A model generated the notes under the pieces. That model saw only the letters and a list, made by a program, of their open reading frames with translations, was not told the origin of the DNA and did not search any database. Of a stretch of 64,000 nt of DNA, positions 16,505-25,676 are shown piece by piece. The stretch comes from Corynebacterium breve (GTDB lineage Bacteria; Actinomycetota; Actinomycetes; Mycobacteriales; Mycobacteriaceae), in assembly GCF_030252165.1 (NCBI RefSeq), contig NZ_CP126969.1, positions 310,001 to 374,000 of the forward strand, read 5' to 3'. Every line of letters begins with the position of its first letter. Position 1 is the stretch's first letter. Made by a program: the position numbers and the translations under genes.

Positions 16505-17609
16505 GCCCAGCGATGAAAACAACCACGGCTGCGCCTGCCAATAGAAGTGTGATGGCGACGAGGGATCGTCGATAAGCAAAAGGATGCTGCTCTTGAGGCT
16601 GACTCAACGCCACCGGATGCGGCCGTGGCGCATCGCGCGAGACAACTTCAGTGAGCGCGGCGTGTGGCGAGAGGAAACCCCCGTGTGGTTCGGCGGCGGT
16701 GTAGATGCGCTGCCGAAGCTCTTCCGCGGAGTCGTCGGGGTAGCGCTCAACCAGCAGCGCAGCGATGCCGCTGATCACTGGGGCTGCGAAACTGGTGCCG
16801 GTGAAGGGCTCCGATACGTCACTCGAGCGTGCCTTCATCCCGATAGCGAACCCCTCTCCCGACGGAGACAAAGCAGCGGTGGGCATGCCGGGAGCAGAGA
16901 CGAAATCCTGCTCTGGTGGCACGGGAAGAGAATAGTCGGCCAGAGTGTATTCGGTCGCGCGAGCGCCAACGGCGACCACGGTCGGATAGTGCGCAGGGAA
17001 GACGAAAAATCCGGGTTCGCAGCCCTGGTTGACATTTCCTGCAGCAGCAACAACCAGAGCGTTTTCCTGTTCAGCGCGGGCGAGGGCTTGATCGAGGATT
17101 GACGCGTCGATCTGAGTTGCGACAGCGGGAGGCACGCAGGAAACAACAGACACGTTGATCACTTTCGCTTGGTGGTCAAGCGCGTCATGGATAGCGTGGG
17201 CGAGCGTTTCAAGACTGCCCCCGGTGTCTTCTTGCTGGGTAAAGGCCGACGTTTGCTTTATCGAGACAATGCGCACGTTGGGTGCAATACCGTGCTCTTG
17301 GCCTGCGATAATCCCCGCGACGATGGTGCCGTGGCCATCGCAATCATGCAGCGAATTCGGAGCCTGCGGAGAGACTAGATCTGTGCCGGGATCGAGCCGA
17401 GCAATGTGTGGGTGAGGCGTGATACCAGTATCGATGACAGCGACGGTGACGCCTGCACCCGTAGCTAAAGCGTGAAATGGCTTTGATTCGGGCTCAACAA
17501 GTGTGGTCATTGGTTCCGCTATCGCACACTGCACCTCTTGCGCATGGGCAACCGGGACACACCAGAACAAAGAGACAACAACCATTAGGGCATGGGCTAT
17601 ACGCTTCAT
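16458..17609 (-). CDS. mycP: ESX-4 mycosin, subtilisin-like serine protease
   Basis: Membrane-anchored S8 protease of the type VII system, acting outside the cytoplasmic membrane. In 383 residues it shows a signal peptide (1-23), catalytic D60 (VAVIDTGI), H93 (DGHGTIVAG) and S273 (GTSFAAP), and a C-terminal anchor helix (about 351-370) with a basic tail. It lies 3 bases after eccD in one operon. Mycosins stabilise the ESX membrane complex as well as cleaving substrates; no target is evident here. Confidence 0.93.
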   Translation of the reverse strand: MKRIAHALMVVVSLFWCVPVAHAQEVQCAIAEPMTTLVEPESKPFHALATGAGVTVAVIDTGITPHPHIARLDPGTDLVSPQAPNSLHDCDGHGTIVAGIIAGQEHGIAPNVRIVSIKQTSAFTQQEDTGGSLETLAHAIHDALDHQAKVINVSVVSCVPPAVATQIDASILDQALARAEQENALVVAAAGNVNQGCEPGFFVFPAHYPTVVAVGARATEYTLADYSLPVPPEQDFVSAPGMPTAALSPSGEGFAIGMKARSSDVSEPFTGTSFAAPVISGIAALLVERYPDDSAEELRQRIYTAAEPHGGFLSPHAALTEVVSRDAPRPHPVALSQPQEQHPFAYRRSLVAITLLLAGAAVVVFIAGLKRTTNPARASRMPS

Positions 17610-17612
17610 CTT

Positions 17613-18917
17613 CTACAGCCCACGGATCAGCTCGAAGATACCGGCCAGATGAATCGCTAGCGGGATCACGGCAATGATTGCGACCTGCTCGGCGCGCTCA
17701 AACCAGACGATAGTTGTTGGCTCGAACTCGGACACCACGTGGCTCCACAAGGGAGCCGATACTGCGATCAAGACGATAATCCCTGCGGCCACGAGGAACC
17801 CAGGGTGTGCATCAACTCGAATAAGTGCGATAACTCCGGTAAGCAACGCGGTCATCACAATCGCAACTAAAGAAATGCGGGGAATCGGGTAATGGTGACG
17901 CGAAGCATGCACCGCTAAAGCTGCAGCAAAACAGCTGCACAGCGCCCATGCCCACTCGCCACCTTGAAACCCGAGCAGCCAGAATGCGGGGAGCAAACCC
18001 ACTGCAAGGCCGACTGGAATGCCATCGGAAACTAGTTTCGCCACTTTTGCCCGAGAATCCACGTCTAGTTGGTGATCGTCCGCATCAGGCATTTCTTCCC
18101 CCGCAGTGGGAACTCGCGGTATGTGCAGGCCAACTACGCGCGTTGCAATCCCGGGTGCCGCCATGACGATTCCAAGGGCGATCAAAATCGCGCACCCCGC
18201 AGGCGCTGTGTCGCTGGGGAGCCAGACACCTACGCTTCCCCCGATAAGAACTAAGGCGGCGGTAGCTCCGCAGGCCAGCCCCCGGATACCAATTCGACTG
18301 ACATAACCGGCACCAATCAACAAGATACAGCTGGCAACACTGCCCACGATGATGCCCAGTGCGACACTAGAAGCATCCGGATTAGCGCCCATCACCCACA
18401 GTGCGATTGCAGTGCCAGCACCCATGATTGCGTATATAGAAATCAACTGGCTCTGGACGAATGCGCTGAGTAACAGTGCAATGATGGCGCCGAGAGTAAT
18501 GGCGGCCGGCAGCTTCATGACATGGGAAAACAACAGGGTCAGGATAAAAATTCCTAAGACAGATGTTGCCCGTTCCACGCTTCCTACCTGATCGTGCGCA
18601 TCCGCTTGGGCTGAGAGCGATTCCGCCGCGTCGCGCACAACAGGGGCCGCCTGTTCAACACGGGGTCGCAGGACCAATACTTGACCGTTACGCAGTGCCA
18701 GGTTGTGCGTTGGGACATCTAGCGGGTAAACCAAGCCTGCGGCTGTGGCGAATTCCCACGGCTGTGTGATTACGGGTGCCTCTATCAGTCCGAGAATTTC
18801 CGGCAGCGCTTCTCCGAAAGTCGAAGAGCTCGGGATCGTTAAATCGGCGTGCGAATGGTGCGCACCCACGTCTAAGCGCACCGTTAATCGCACCACGTGA
18901 TGCGTTGCTGAAGTCAC
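17613..18917 (-). CDS. eccD: ESX-4 type VII secretion integral membrane protein EccD
   Basis: EccD forms the membrane channel vestibule of ESX systems. It has an N-terminal ubiquitin-like domain (about 1-90) followed by about 11 transmembrane helices. The GTG at 18917 (434 aa) is preferred because it gives a family-like N-terminus (TSATHHVVRLTVRL) and a GGGGG stretch lies 10 bases upstream; the frame is open to 19028. It is divergent from eccC, with about 120 bases between, and followed immediately by mycP. Confidence 0.88.
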   Translation of the reverse strand: MTSATHHVVRLTVRLDVGAHHSHADLTIPSSSTFGEALPEILGLIEAPVITQPWEFATAAGLVYPLDVPTHNLALRNGQVLVLRPRVEQAAPVVRDAAESLSAQADAHDQVGSVERATSVLGIFILTLLFSHVMKLPAAITLGAIIALLLSAFVQSQLISIYAIMGAGTAIALWVMGANPDASSVALGIIVGSVASCILLIGAGYVSRIGIRGLACGATAALVLIGGSVGVWLPSDTAPAGCAILIALGIVMAAPGIATRVVGLHIPRVPTAGEEMPDADDHQLDVDSRAKVAKLVSDGIPVGLAVGLLPAFWLLGFQGGEWAWALCSCFAAALAVHASRHHYPIPRISLVAIVMTALLTGVIALIRVDAHPGFLVAAGIIVLIAVSAPLWSHVVSEFEPTTIVWFERAEQVAIIAVIPLAIHLAGIFELIRGL

Positions 18918-19039
18918 GAAAGTTCTACCCCCAGTAGTTGGCGGTCCCCGTACCGCCCGAACATCCTCATCTTGGCTTAATATGGGCACTGTGTCCACAG
19001 CTAGGGGGTAGTTGTGGCAAAAGTTCATCAGGGGGAAGC
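18918..19039. promoter_or_regulatory. Divergent eccD / eccC promoter region
   Basis: The 122-base gap separates the leftward eccD-mycP operon from the rightward eccC operon. TAATAT near 18978 is a possible -10 for eccC. Unlike the WXG100 promoter at 23590, no GGAACC box is present, so the core and substrate genes appear to be controlled differently. Confidence 0.4.
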
Positions 19040-22000
19040 GTGCTTGGCGTCATCCAAGATCCAATTGTCGTACCTCGGGATCCTTCGCAAAAGGTTCCCG
19101 AGCCTGCCATGCCTCAGGGCAGTTTGAAAGCGGAGCCGGTGCCAGGGGCGCAGCGCGCAATTCCTGAGCCGATCATCCGCATCATCATGCCGGTGGTCAT
19201 GGTGACGGCTGTCGTCGCGATGGTGCTCATCATGGCGTTATCCGGGCGTGGCATGAGTCCCATGATGATGATCTTTCCGCTCATGATGCTGATGAGCATG
19301 CTGATGATGATCTCACCGCCCGAGCGGACAGGCGATATCGATGAGCAGCGCCGCGTCTATCTCCGTCACCTCGATGCCTTGAGCAAGAAAGCACGATCGC
19401 ATGCCGACCAGCAGCGCGATTTTGAGCAGTTTCACCATCCGCATCCGGGCGATCTCACCAACGGGGTTGCCCCAGAAAGGCTGTGGGAGCGGCTTTCCGA
19501 CGACCCCCGCGCCTGCGAGGTGCGCATTGGACTTGGTAGCGCGTCGCTGTGCACGCCAATTGAGGTCGACGATCCCGGTTCGACGGAGGACCTTGACCCG
19601 GTATGCGCGGTGAGCCTCAGACGTGCCGTCGCCGCGCTTAGCTCAGTGCACGACATACCCATCGCGGTGCAACTGCGCGCCTTTCGCATTATCACTCTCT
19701 CGGGAAAAGGCGCCTGGCCCACGTTACGGTCCATCGTCGCCCAGCTGTTGTTTTTTCACGGGCCTGAGACGGTGGGTCTCGTCGACAAGTGCAGCACTGG
19801 ACGAATGGGCTGGCTGAAGTGGGTGGAGCATACCCGCGGCCCAGCAAGTGCCGAATTCACATTCATCATTGTCGATGCCGATTCCCCGCAGCTGTCCCAA
19901 GTGCTCATTTCGGCGGAAGCAGAGCCTGTCACCTGTGTTCTTGTCGTTGCGGAATCACAGGATGATCCCGTACACCGCTTCGCCGACGAAGACGGAATTC
20001 ACTTTCACGCCGACAACCAGATCGGTGTGTTCACCTTGACTGGACTCGAAGTTTTGGGCACTCCTGACGAGTACAGCCATGCCCAAGCAGAGCAGCTAGC
20101 ACGCGCTGTCAGTGCTTTTCGACGACCCGATGTACACCACAGTTCACAAACAGGAAACAACCTGCTTGACCTGCTCGGATTGCCGGAAATTGATCACCTT
20201 GCACCGCAACAACTCTGGCCAGGACGATTCGGGACTCCACAGCATCTGACGGTGCCGATTGGCGTAGACGAGAAGAAATACCCGGTGCTCTTGGACATCA
20301 AGGAGTCAGCCCACGGTGGCATGGGGCCACACGGCTTGTGCATTGGCGCGACCGGTTCAGGTAAATCGGAACTGCTTCGCACACTCGTGGTGGCCCTTGC
20401 CGCGACCCATTCACCTCACGAGCTGAACTTCGTGTTGGTTGACTTCAAAGGCGGTGCGACCTTTTTGGGGCTGGAGGAACTTCCTCATACCTCCGCAGTA
20501 ATCACCAACCTGGCGGATGAAGCCGTTCTGGTGGAAAGAATGTATGAAGCCATTTCGGGTGAGCTCAATCGCCGCCAAGAGTTGCTGCGGCGGGCGGGCA
20601 ACTTTGCCAATATCACCGAGTACACCGAGGCCCGCCTCACGCTTCACCCAGAGCTTGCACCTTTGCCGGTCCTTGCTCTAGTAGTGGATGAATTCTCTGA
20701 GTTGCTTGGCCAGCACCCCGATTTTGCCGAACTGTTCGTGGCAGTGGGCCGATTGGGTCGTTCCCTCGGTGTGCACCTGCTGTTGGCCTCCCAACGGCTC
20801 GAAGAAGGAAAACTGCGCGGGCTTGATTCCCACCTCTCGTACCGCATCGGGCTCAAGACTTTCTCCGCCGCGGAGTCGCGACAAGTGCTCGGCGTGGCCG
20901 ATGCATACCAGCTTCCGAGCCAGCCCGGCGCGGGTTTTCTTCGAGGAAATACCGGCCAGCTGCAACGATTCCAGGCCGCCTATGTATCAGGGCCACTCGT
21001 TCGTCGTGAAGCAAACGCGCCAGTGCCCGTTGCTCAAAGAGTGCAGGTCTTTCACGGCTGGGACCAGGAAGAAGTAGCTCCCGAGGTACGTACGACGCTC
21101 GATGACTCCACCACGCTAGTCGCTGAGATCGTGAGGTTGGCCACCGCGCAGGCTGAGGCGTTGGGGGAGGTGGCTCACCAAGTGTGGTTGCCACCGCTGC
21201 CAGCCAACATCGAACTGTCTGCCGTGTGTAAAGACGCAGGACACTTGGCATGCATCATCGGAATTGAGGATGTGCCGTACCACCAGCGACAAGACCCGCT
21301 GGTGCTTGATCTTTCACAGTCGGGAGGCCACTTCGCTATCGCGGGCGGTCCCCAGACCGGCAAATCCACGGCTCTGCGCACCATTGTTGCATCGCTCGCA
21401 GCGACTCATACAACCGATGACCTTGCCTTTTACATCATAAACGCAGGAAACGGAGTATTCCGTGACCTAGAAATGTTGCCACACGTTGCTGGCGTTGCTG
21501 ATCGCACGGAACCTGAAAAGCTCCGACGCATTATCGACGAAGTAGCGGGATTTCTCGACGAACCGGTGCAGCGCCACATCGTGCTCGTTCTTGACGGGTG
21601 GCAAGCACTTGTCGGCAACGATGTCGAATTCGATGACATTCGGAACGCGCTGTCGCGAATCGCCTCCGAAGGCCCAGCCGTAGGTATTCACCTGGTGATT
21701 TCCACGCAGCGTTGGACCTCAATTCGCGCCAGCGTCCGCGACCTGATTGGGCACCGCCTTGAACTTCGTCTTGGCGAGGCCATGGATTCCCTGATCGATC
21801 GCAAGGCACAAAAGAAACTGCCGACCATCCCCGGCAGGGGACTGACCACCAGCGGTGGCTACATGTTGATCGCATCCACATCGAAACAGGACGTGGCCCA
21901 TATCGCGTCGCGAGCCGTCATGCCACGCGTTCCATCCTTGCGCATGCTCCCAGCGCAGGTAACCGTTGCGGAGCTGGGCAATCACGAATTTATGATTCCG

Positions 22001-22666
22001 CTGGGAATAGGCGGGCCAAAGCTCGAAACAATTGGATTATGCTCCCACCACCTCATGGTTTTTGGCACCTCGGGTTCAGGAAAGTCCACGTTGTTGGCAA
22101 CCGTGATGGAAAGCGTGCAAGCTTTCGACCGCGAGGACGCGCGCCTGGTCATCATCGATCCGCGTCGCGCACACCTGGGAACCATCGACGACAACATGAT
22201 AGCGATGTACGCACCCACCACTGAATCAGCTGCCCAAGCGCTCGCATCCGCCGCAACTACATTGGGCTCTCGCTTGCCAGGACCTGAGATTACAGCGGAA
22301 CAAATCGCAAAAAGATCGTGGTGGTCAGGCCCAGAAATCCACATAGTAATCGACGACTTTGATCTCCTTCCGGAAGAACACATCCGGCCTCTCATCGACC
22401 TGCTCCCACACGCAGCCGACATCGGCATGCACGTCTACCTCGCCAGGAAGTTCGGTGGAACCGCCAGGGCACTGCTCGGAAGATTCCTGTCGGCCCTCAA
22501 AGATCAACAACCTGCAGTTCTTGTACTCGATGGCAACCGCGACGAGGGAGCGCTCTTTGGCTATCGTCCCACCGCTCAGCCTCCGGGGCGCGCAACCCTC
22601 ATCGAAGCTGGAGAGATCATCGGAACAGTCCAGATCGCGACAACTCAGACCGAGGAAACCGCATGA
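19040..22666 (+). CDS. eccC: ESX-4 FtsK/SpoIIIE-type ATPase EccC
   Basis: Motor ATPase that recognises WXG100 substrates. From the GTG at 19040 (GGGGGAA upstream) it is 1208 residues: two membrane helices near 44-62 and 73-92, then three FtsK-like ATPase domains with Walker A lysines K442 (GATGSGKS), K775 (GPQTGKST) and K1015 (GTSGSGKST). Both halves are fused in one polypeptide, as in EccC4, not split into Ca/Cb. The frame is open up to 18938, but no ribosome site supports that start. It overlaps the next gene by ATGA. Confidence 0.95.
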   Translation: MLGVIQDPIVVPRDPSQKVPEPAMPQGSLKAEPVPGAQRAIPEPIIRIIMPVVMVTAVVAMVLIMALSGRGMSPMMMIFPLMMLMSMLMMISPPERTGDIDEQRRVYLRHLDALSKKARSHADQQRDFEQFHHPHPGDLTNGVAPERLWERLSDDPRACEVRIGLGSASLCTPIEVDDPGSTEDLDPVCAVSLRRAVAALSSVHDIPIAVQLRAFRIITLSGKGAWPTLRSIVAQLLFFHGPETVGLVDKCSTGRMGWLKWVEHTRGPASAEFTFIIVDADSPQLSQVLISAEAEPVTCVLVVAESQDDPVHRFADEDGIHFHADNQIGVFTLTGLEVLGTPDEYSHAQAEQLARAVSAFRRPDVHHSSQTGNNLLDLLGLPEIDHLAPQQLWPGRFGTPQHLTVPIGVDEKKYPVLLDIKESAHGGMGPHGLCIGATGSGKSELLRTLVVALAATHSPHELNFVLVDFKGGATFLGLEELPHTSAVITNLADEAVLVERMYEAISGELNRRQELLRRAGNFANITEYTEARLTLHPELAPLPVLALVVDEFSELLGQHPDFAELFVAVGRLGRSLGVHLLLASQRLEEGKLRGLDSHLSYRIGLKTFSAAESRQVLGVADAYQLPSQPGAGFLRGNTGQLQRFQAAYVSGPLVRREANAPVPVAQRVQVFHGWDQEEVAPEVRTTLDDSTTLVAEIVRLATAQAEALGEVAHQVWLPPLPANIELSAVCKDAGHLACIIGIEDVPYHQRQDPLVLDLSQSGGHFAIAGGPQTGKSTALRTIVASLAATHTTDDLAFYIINAGNGVFRDLEMLPHVAGVADRTEPEKLRRIIDEVAGFLDEPVQRHIVLVLDGWQALVGNDVEFDDIRNALSRIASEGPAVGIHLVISTQRWTSIRASVRDLIGHRLELRLGEAMDSLIDRKAQKKLPTIPGRGLTTSGGYMLIASTSKQDVAHIASRAVMPRVPSLRMLPAQVTVAELGNHEFMIPLGIGGPKLETIGLCSHHLMVFGTSGSGKSTLLATVMESVQAFDREDARLVIIDPRRAHLGTIDDNMIAMYAPTTESAAQALASAATTLGSRLPGPEITAEQIAKRSWWSGPEIHIVIDDFDLLPEEHIRPLIDLLPHAADIGMHVYLARKFGGTARALLGRFLSALKDQQPAVLVLDGNRDEGALFGYRPTAQPPGRATLIEAGEIIGTVQIATTQTEETA

Positions 22667-23559
22667 CCACCATCACCGTCGTCATTCATCCCGCCTTGAC
22701 AATCATCGAGGCCGACCGCACTTACTATCGCTATGACAAGCCCACAGCCGATGATGTCGCCGATTTTTGCTGCACTGTCGTCGATAACGCAATTGGCGGT
22801 CACCACGTAGTTATTCAGGCCGAAGAAACCACCGCGCACGAGTTCGCAGAGGCGTGCCGGCGTCGTGGCTTCATCGCCACCGCAGAGCCGCTTATCGACG
22901 ACTCCCCGGCGCCTCCCGAGCCCGAAACGTCCACCGAGGAATTCGAGCCTGTGGACGAGCCGATGCGGCCTTCGCCACTGCCGGTATTGGGAATCGCGGC
23001 ATTGGTCGTGGTGGTCATTGCAGCTGGTGCGTGGCTCGCAGGGCCGGAAGAACTTCCCGTCGAGCCACCTGTGGTCGCCCAAGTATCGGAACCAGTTAGA
23101 GAGGTGACCTCGGCACCACCTTCGCCCATTGTTCCGGTGGAAGAATCAATTGTGCTGGAACAAAATGGTCTTTCCGTGACGTTGCCATTGGGCTTCCAAC
23201 TCGAAGCAGATGGTGAAATGTGGCGCGCCCAGGGCGAAGACCCAGGTTTCAGGTTGCAACTTGCCGCCGACGATCTCTACGGGCTGCCTGCGGAGGAGCT
23301 ATTCAACCAGGTTGAGCGGGAACTCAGCGAAGACCCCTCGATGACATTGATTCGTCGAGAAGCGAACTTGGTGGAGTACCACCAGCTTCCGGGAGACGGA
23401 TCGGAGGCACGTTGGTTCACTTGGGTGGCCGACGGACAGCAACTTTCAGTGGGATGCCACACGCAATTCGCTCCGACGACCGTGCAGCAAGCAACCTGCG
23501 CGATGGCCTACGAATCAGCGGTATACGCGCCTGAGTCACCCGAGGTAGAAGCCCTGTGA
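22663..23559 (+). CDS. Type VII secretion-associated protein, Rv3446c-like
   Basis: A 298-residue membrane protein found in ESX-4 loci. Residues 1-75 form a small N-terminal domain, 76-105 is acidic and Pro/Glu-rich, 106-125 is a membrane helix (VLGIAALVVVVIAAGAWLAG), and about 160-298 is an extracytoplasmic domain. The start overlaps eccC as ATGA. Its role in secretion is not known; assignment is by position and layout. Confidence 0.8.
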   Translation: MTTITVVIHPALTIIEADRTYYRYDKPTADDVADFCCTVVDNAIGGHHVVIQAEETTAHEFAEACRRRGFIATAEPLIDDSPAPPEPETSTEEFEPVDEPMRPSPLPVLGIAALVVVVIAAGAWLAGPEELPVEPPVVAQVSEPVREVTSAPPSPIVPVEESIVLEQNGLSVTLPLGFQLEADGEMWRAQGEDPGFRLQLAADDLYGLPAEELFNQVERELSEDPSMTLIRREANLVEYHQLPGDGSEARWFTWVADGQQLSVGCHTQFAPTTVQQATCAMAYESAVYAPESPEVEAL

Positions 23560-23589
23560 CCTGCGGAAACGAGAACTTTTGAATTTGAG

Positions 23590-23616
23590 GGAACCGTAGC
23601 GATGTTTTAACAGTCC
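23590..23616 (+). promoter_or_regulatory. ECF-sigma-type promoter for WXG100 genes
   Basis: GGAACC (23590-23595), 17 bases, GTCC (23613-23616). The -10 block ACAGTCCAATAG is identical to that at 27060-27071, and the spacer has the same length. In mycobacteria SigM-type promoters (GGAAC and CGTC) drive esxT/esxU. Confidence 0.7.
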
Positions 23617-23679
23617 AATAGAAGTAGAAAGGCCATTTCGGCGCTTTCCACACACAACAATTGCAAGGGGGAAACACCA

Positions 23680-24009
23680 ATGACCCAACCGACTGGGGAA
23701 TTTCAAACAGAAGCCGACGTGATGCGCGCTGCCGCAGACCACACCCGTGTGGTGCACGATGCAGTGCAAAGCGAACTGCGTCGCCTGCAGGAAGCGATCA
23801 TGGAGACTCAGAGCTTCTGGAAAGGCGAGGCGAAGTCGACCTTCGATGATTTGATGGTCCGCTACGACGATGAAGAAGCAAAACTGCTCAAGGCGCTTAC
23901 TGATATCGGCAACAACATCGACTCCAACGCAGGCGACTTCGAAGGGGTAGAAGCCATCAACGCCGACGCGTTCAAGGCGATCAACCCAGCTGAAGGCCTA
24001 CCTCTTTAA
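23680..24009 (+). CDS. esxU: WXG100 protein, EsxU-like (ESX-4 substrate)
   Basis: A 109-residue helical-hairpin protein. The turn motif W-K-G is in SFWKGEA (about residues 46-52), and a YxxxE export signal (YDDEE) follows near residue 65. AAGGGGGAAA lies upstream of the ATG. It is expected to pair with the next gene product and be exported through EccC. It is transcribed from its own ECF-type promoter, separate from eccC. The symbol follows gene order by analogy with M. tuberculosis. Confidence 0.88.
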   Translation: MTQPTGEFQTEADVMRAAADHTRVVHDAVQSELRRLQEAIMETQSFWKGEAKSTFDDLMVRYDDEEAKLLKALTDIGNNIDSNAGDFEGVEAINADAFKAINPAEGLPL

Positions 24010-24027
24010 ACCGAAAGGAAAATACCA

Positions 24028-24321
24028 ATGTCTGCACCAATTCAGTACGGCTTTGGCAAGCTCAACGGGCTCGCTGACGACATCAACGCATCTTCCACAA
24101 ACGTGGGCACTGAACTAAACGAGCTCAAGGACCTCCTGCGCCCAATTGCAGAGACCTGGACAGGTGACGCTGCCGAGGCCTACCAAGCGCACCAGGACAA
24201 GTGGGATAGCGCTGCGACCGAGCTCAACAACATCCTCAACACCATTGGCAATGCGGTCCGCGATGGCGCGAGCCGCATGCAAACCATCAACAGCAACGCC
24301 GCTGATAGCTGGCGTGGCTAA
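24028..24321 (+). CDS. esxT: WXG100 protein, EsxT-like (ESX-4 substrate)
   Basis: A 97-residue WXG100 protein with W-T-G in ETWTGDAAEAYQAHQDKW at about residues 43-60 and no signal peptide. GAAAGGAAAA precedes the ATG, 18 bases after esxU. The C-terminus ends in SWRG. A clear YxxxD/E motif is not seen at the C-terminus; the partner EsxU carries one. The pair should form a heterodimer secreted by ESX-4. Confidence 0.9.
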   Translation: MSAPIQYGFGKLNGLADDINASSTNVGTELNELKDLLRPIAETWTGDAAEAYQAHQDKWDSAATELNNILNTIGNAVRDGASRMQTINSNAADSWRG

Positions 24322-24378
24322 CCGCACTGTATAACTCAGGGGGAACGACGAGAAACTGATGCCTGGGCAGCATCACTA

Positions 24379-24440
24379 CACGGTTGGGGGACCGTGGCCA
24401 ACGCCGCTTGCAGATTCGTGCAGGTGGCGTTTTGGTTTCT
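24379..24440 (+). terminator. Terminator after esxUT
   Basis: A 13-bp stem with two G-U pairs (24400-24412 with 24419-24431) is followed by TTGGTTTCT. A second small hairpin, CACGGT-TGGGGG-ACCGTG (24379-24396), lies just before it. Confidence 0.75.
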
Positions 24441-24591
24441 AGGTGGTAGATGCCCTATCCTTAAGTGTCTGTGTGTTCTTCTGCATTAATGCAGCACTCC
24501 ACGGGTCTCCACCGGCCGCCGGGGGAGTGCGAGGAACGCTTAGTACTGTTCTGGCCGGCAGCCATCAAGACAGACTTTCAAGGAGTCATGC
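24432..24591 (+). promoter_or_regulatory. rplM promoter and structured leader
   Basis: TTGGTT (24432-24437) and TATCCT (24456-24461), 18 bases apart, are a possible promoter. The leader then holds a perfect palindrome CTGCATTAATGCAG (24481-24494) and a stem GCACTCC / GGAGTGC (24494-24500, 24534-24540). L13 operons often carry autoregulatory leaders, but no known consensus was matched. Confidence 0.4.
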
Positions 24592-25035
24592 ATGTCTACT
24601 TACCACCCAAAGAGTGGTGACATCGCCCGCAAGTGGTACGTCATCGACGCCACTGACGTGGTGCTGGGCAAGCTTGCATCTACCGTCGCAGACATCCTGC
24701 GCGGCAAGCACAAGCCAATGTTCGCACCTAACGTCGACACCGGCGATCACGTCATCGTTATCAACGCTGATAAGGTCCACATCTCGTCCAACAAGCGCGA
24801 CCGCGAAATGCGCTACCGCCACTCTGGTTACCCAGGTGGTCTGAAGTCCATGACCCTTGGTCGTGCACTGGATACGCGCGCAGATCGCGTCATCGAGGAG
24901 GCTGTGAAGGGCATGATGCCACACAACAAGCTTTCCGCACAGTCCATTAAGAAGCTTCACGTTTTCACCGGCTCTGAGCACCCATACGAGAGCCAGAAGC
25001 CAGAAACCTACGAGTTCAAGCAGGTGGCACAGTAA
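24592..25035 (+). CDS. rplM: 50S ribosomal protein L13
   Basis: Early-assembling large-subunit protein, 147 residues as usual. Motifs include [34 protein letters not shown] and [16 protein letters not shown] precedes the ATG. The stop overlaps the rpsI start by one base (TAATG), the normal rplM-rpsI coupling. Confidence 0.99.
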   Translation: MSTYHPKSGDIARKWYVIDATDVVLGKLASTVADILRGKHKPMFAPNVDTGDHVIVINADKVHISSNKRDREMRYRHSGYPGGLKSMTLGRALDTRADRVIEEAVKGMMPHNKLSAQSIKKLHVFTGSEHPYESQKPETYEFKQVAQ

Positions 25036-25583
25036 TGACCGAGCCAAATCAGAACATCGAAGAGACCAACGTTGCAGACGCTGGCGACATCGAAGCCGCA
25101 ACTGCTGCAACCGAGGAATTCAACTACACCATTGGTGACGCGGTAGCTCCAGAGGTTACCGAGGAAGAGGCTGAAGTTGTAGCTCCTGTGCTGCACGAAG
25201 GCCCAATCCAGACCGTTGGTCGTCGTAAGCGCGCAATTGCTCGCGTTACCGTCGTTGAGGGCTCCGGCAAGATCGTTGTCAACGGTCGCGAGTTCGAGGA
25301 TTACTTCCCGAACAAGCTGCACCAGCAGGACATCCTTCTACCACTGACCCTTCTCGAGCGTGAAGGCCAGTTCGACATCCAGGCAAACATCTCCGGCGGT
25401 GGCCCAACCGGCCAGTCCGGTGCTCTGCGCCTAGCGATTGCTCGTGCACTGAACATCTACAACCCGGCTGAGCGCCCAACCCTGAAGAAGGCTGGCATGC
25501 TCACCCGTGACGCTCGCGCTGTTGAGCGTAAGAAGGCGGGTCTGCACAAGGCACGTCGCGCACCTCAGTACTCCAAGCGTTAA
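25035..25583 (+). CDS. rpsI: 30S ribosomal protein S9 with acidic N-terminal extension
   Basis: S9, whose C-terminal arginine/lysine tail (RAPQYSKR) contacts P-site tRNA. The conserved domain begins near residue 57 ([14 protein letters not shown]). The first 55 residues are an acidic low-complexity extension found in many actinobacterial S9 proteins. It starts on the overlapping TAATG of rplM and is followed by a terminator. Confidence 0.98.
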   Translation: MTEPNQNIEETNVADAGDIEAATAATEEFNYTIGDAVAPEVTEEEAEVVAPVLHEGPIQTVGRRKRAIARVTVVEGSGKIVVNGREFEDYFPNKLHQQDILLPLTLLEREGQFDIQANISGGGPTGQSGALRLAIARALNIYNPAERPTLKKAGMLTRDARAVERKKAGLHKARRAPQYSKR

Positions 25584-25605
25584 TTTTCGCTGTACTTGCG
25601 CACTT

Positions 25606-25650
25606 CGCCGCTTCTCTCCATTCTTTGGAGAGGGGCGGCGTTCGCATTTT
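25606..25650 (+). terminator. Terminator after rpsI
   Basis: A 15-bp stem, CGCCGCTTCTCTCCA with TGGAGAGGGGCGGCG (two G-T pairs), around TTCTT, is followed by TTCGCATTTT. Confidence 0.88.
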
Positions 25651-25676
25651 CACCAAAACAGTCCATAATGAAATGC

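Noticed and set aside
24359..24442. Small 27-codon ORF after esxT (ATG to TAG) near a GGGGGAA stretch
   Set aside because: The GGGGG is about 15 bases from the ATG, and the ORF lies across two hairpins, including the terminator stem. It is better explained as 3' untranslated RNA.
25660..25676. CAGTCC before glmM as a third ECF promoter
   Set aside because: The GTCC part is present but no GGAAC lies 17 bases upstream, so it does not match the other two.
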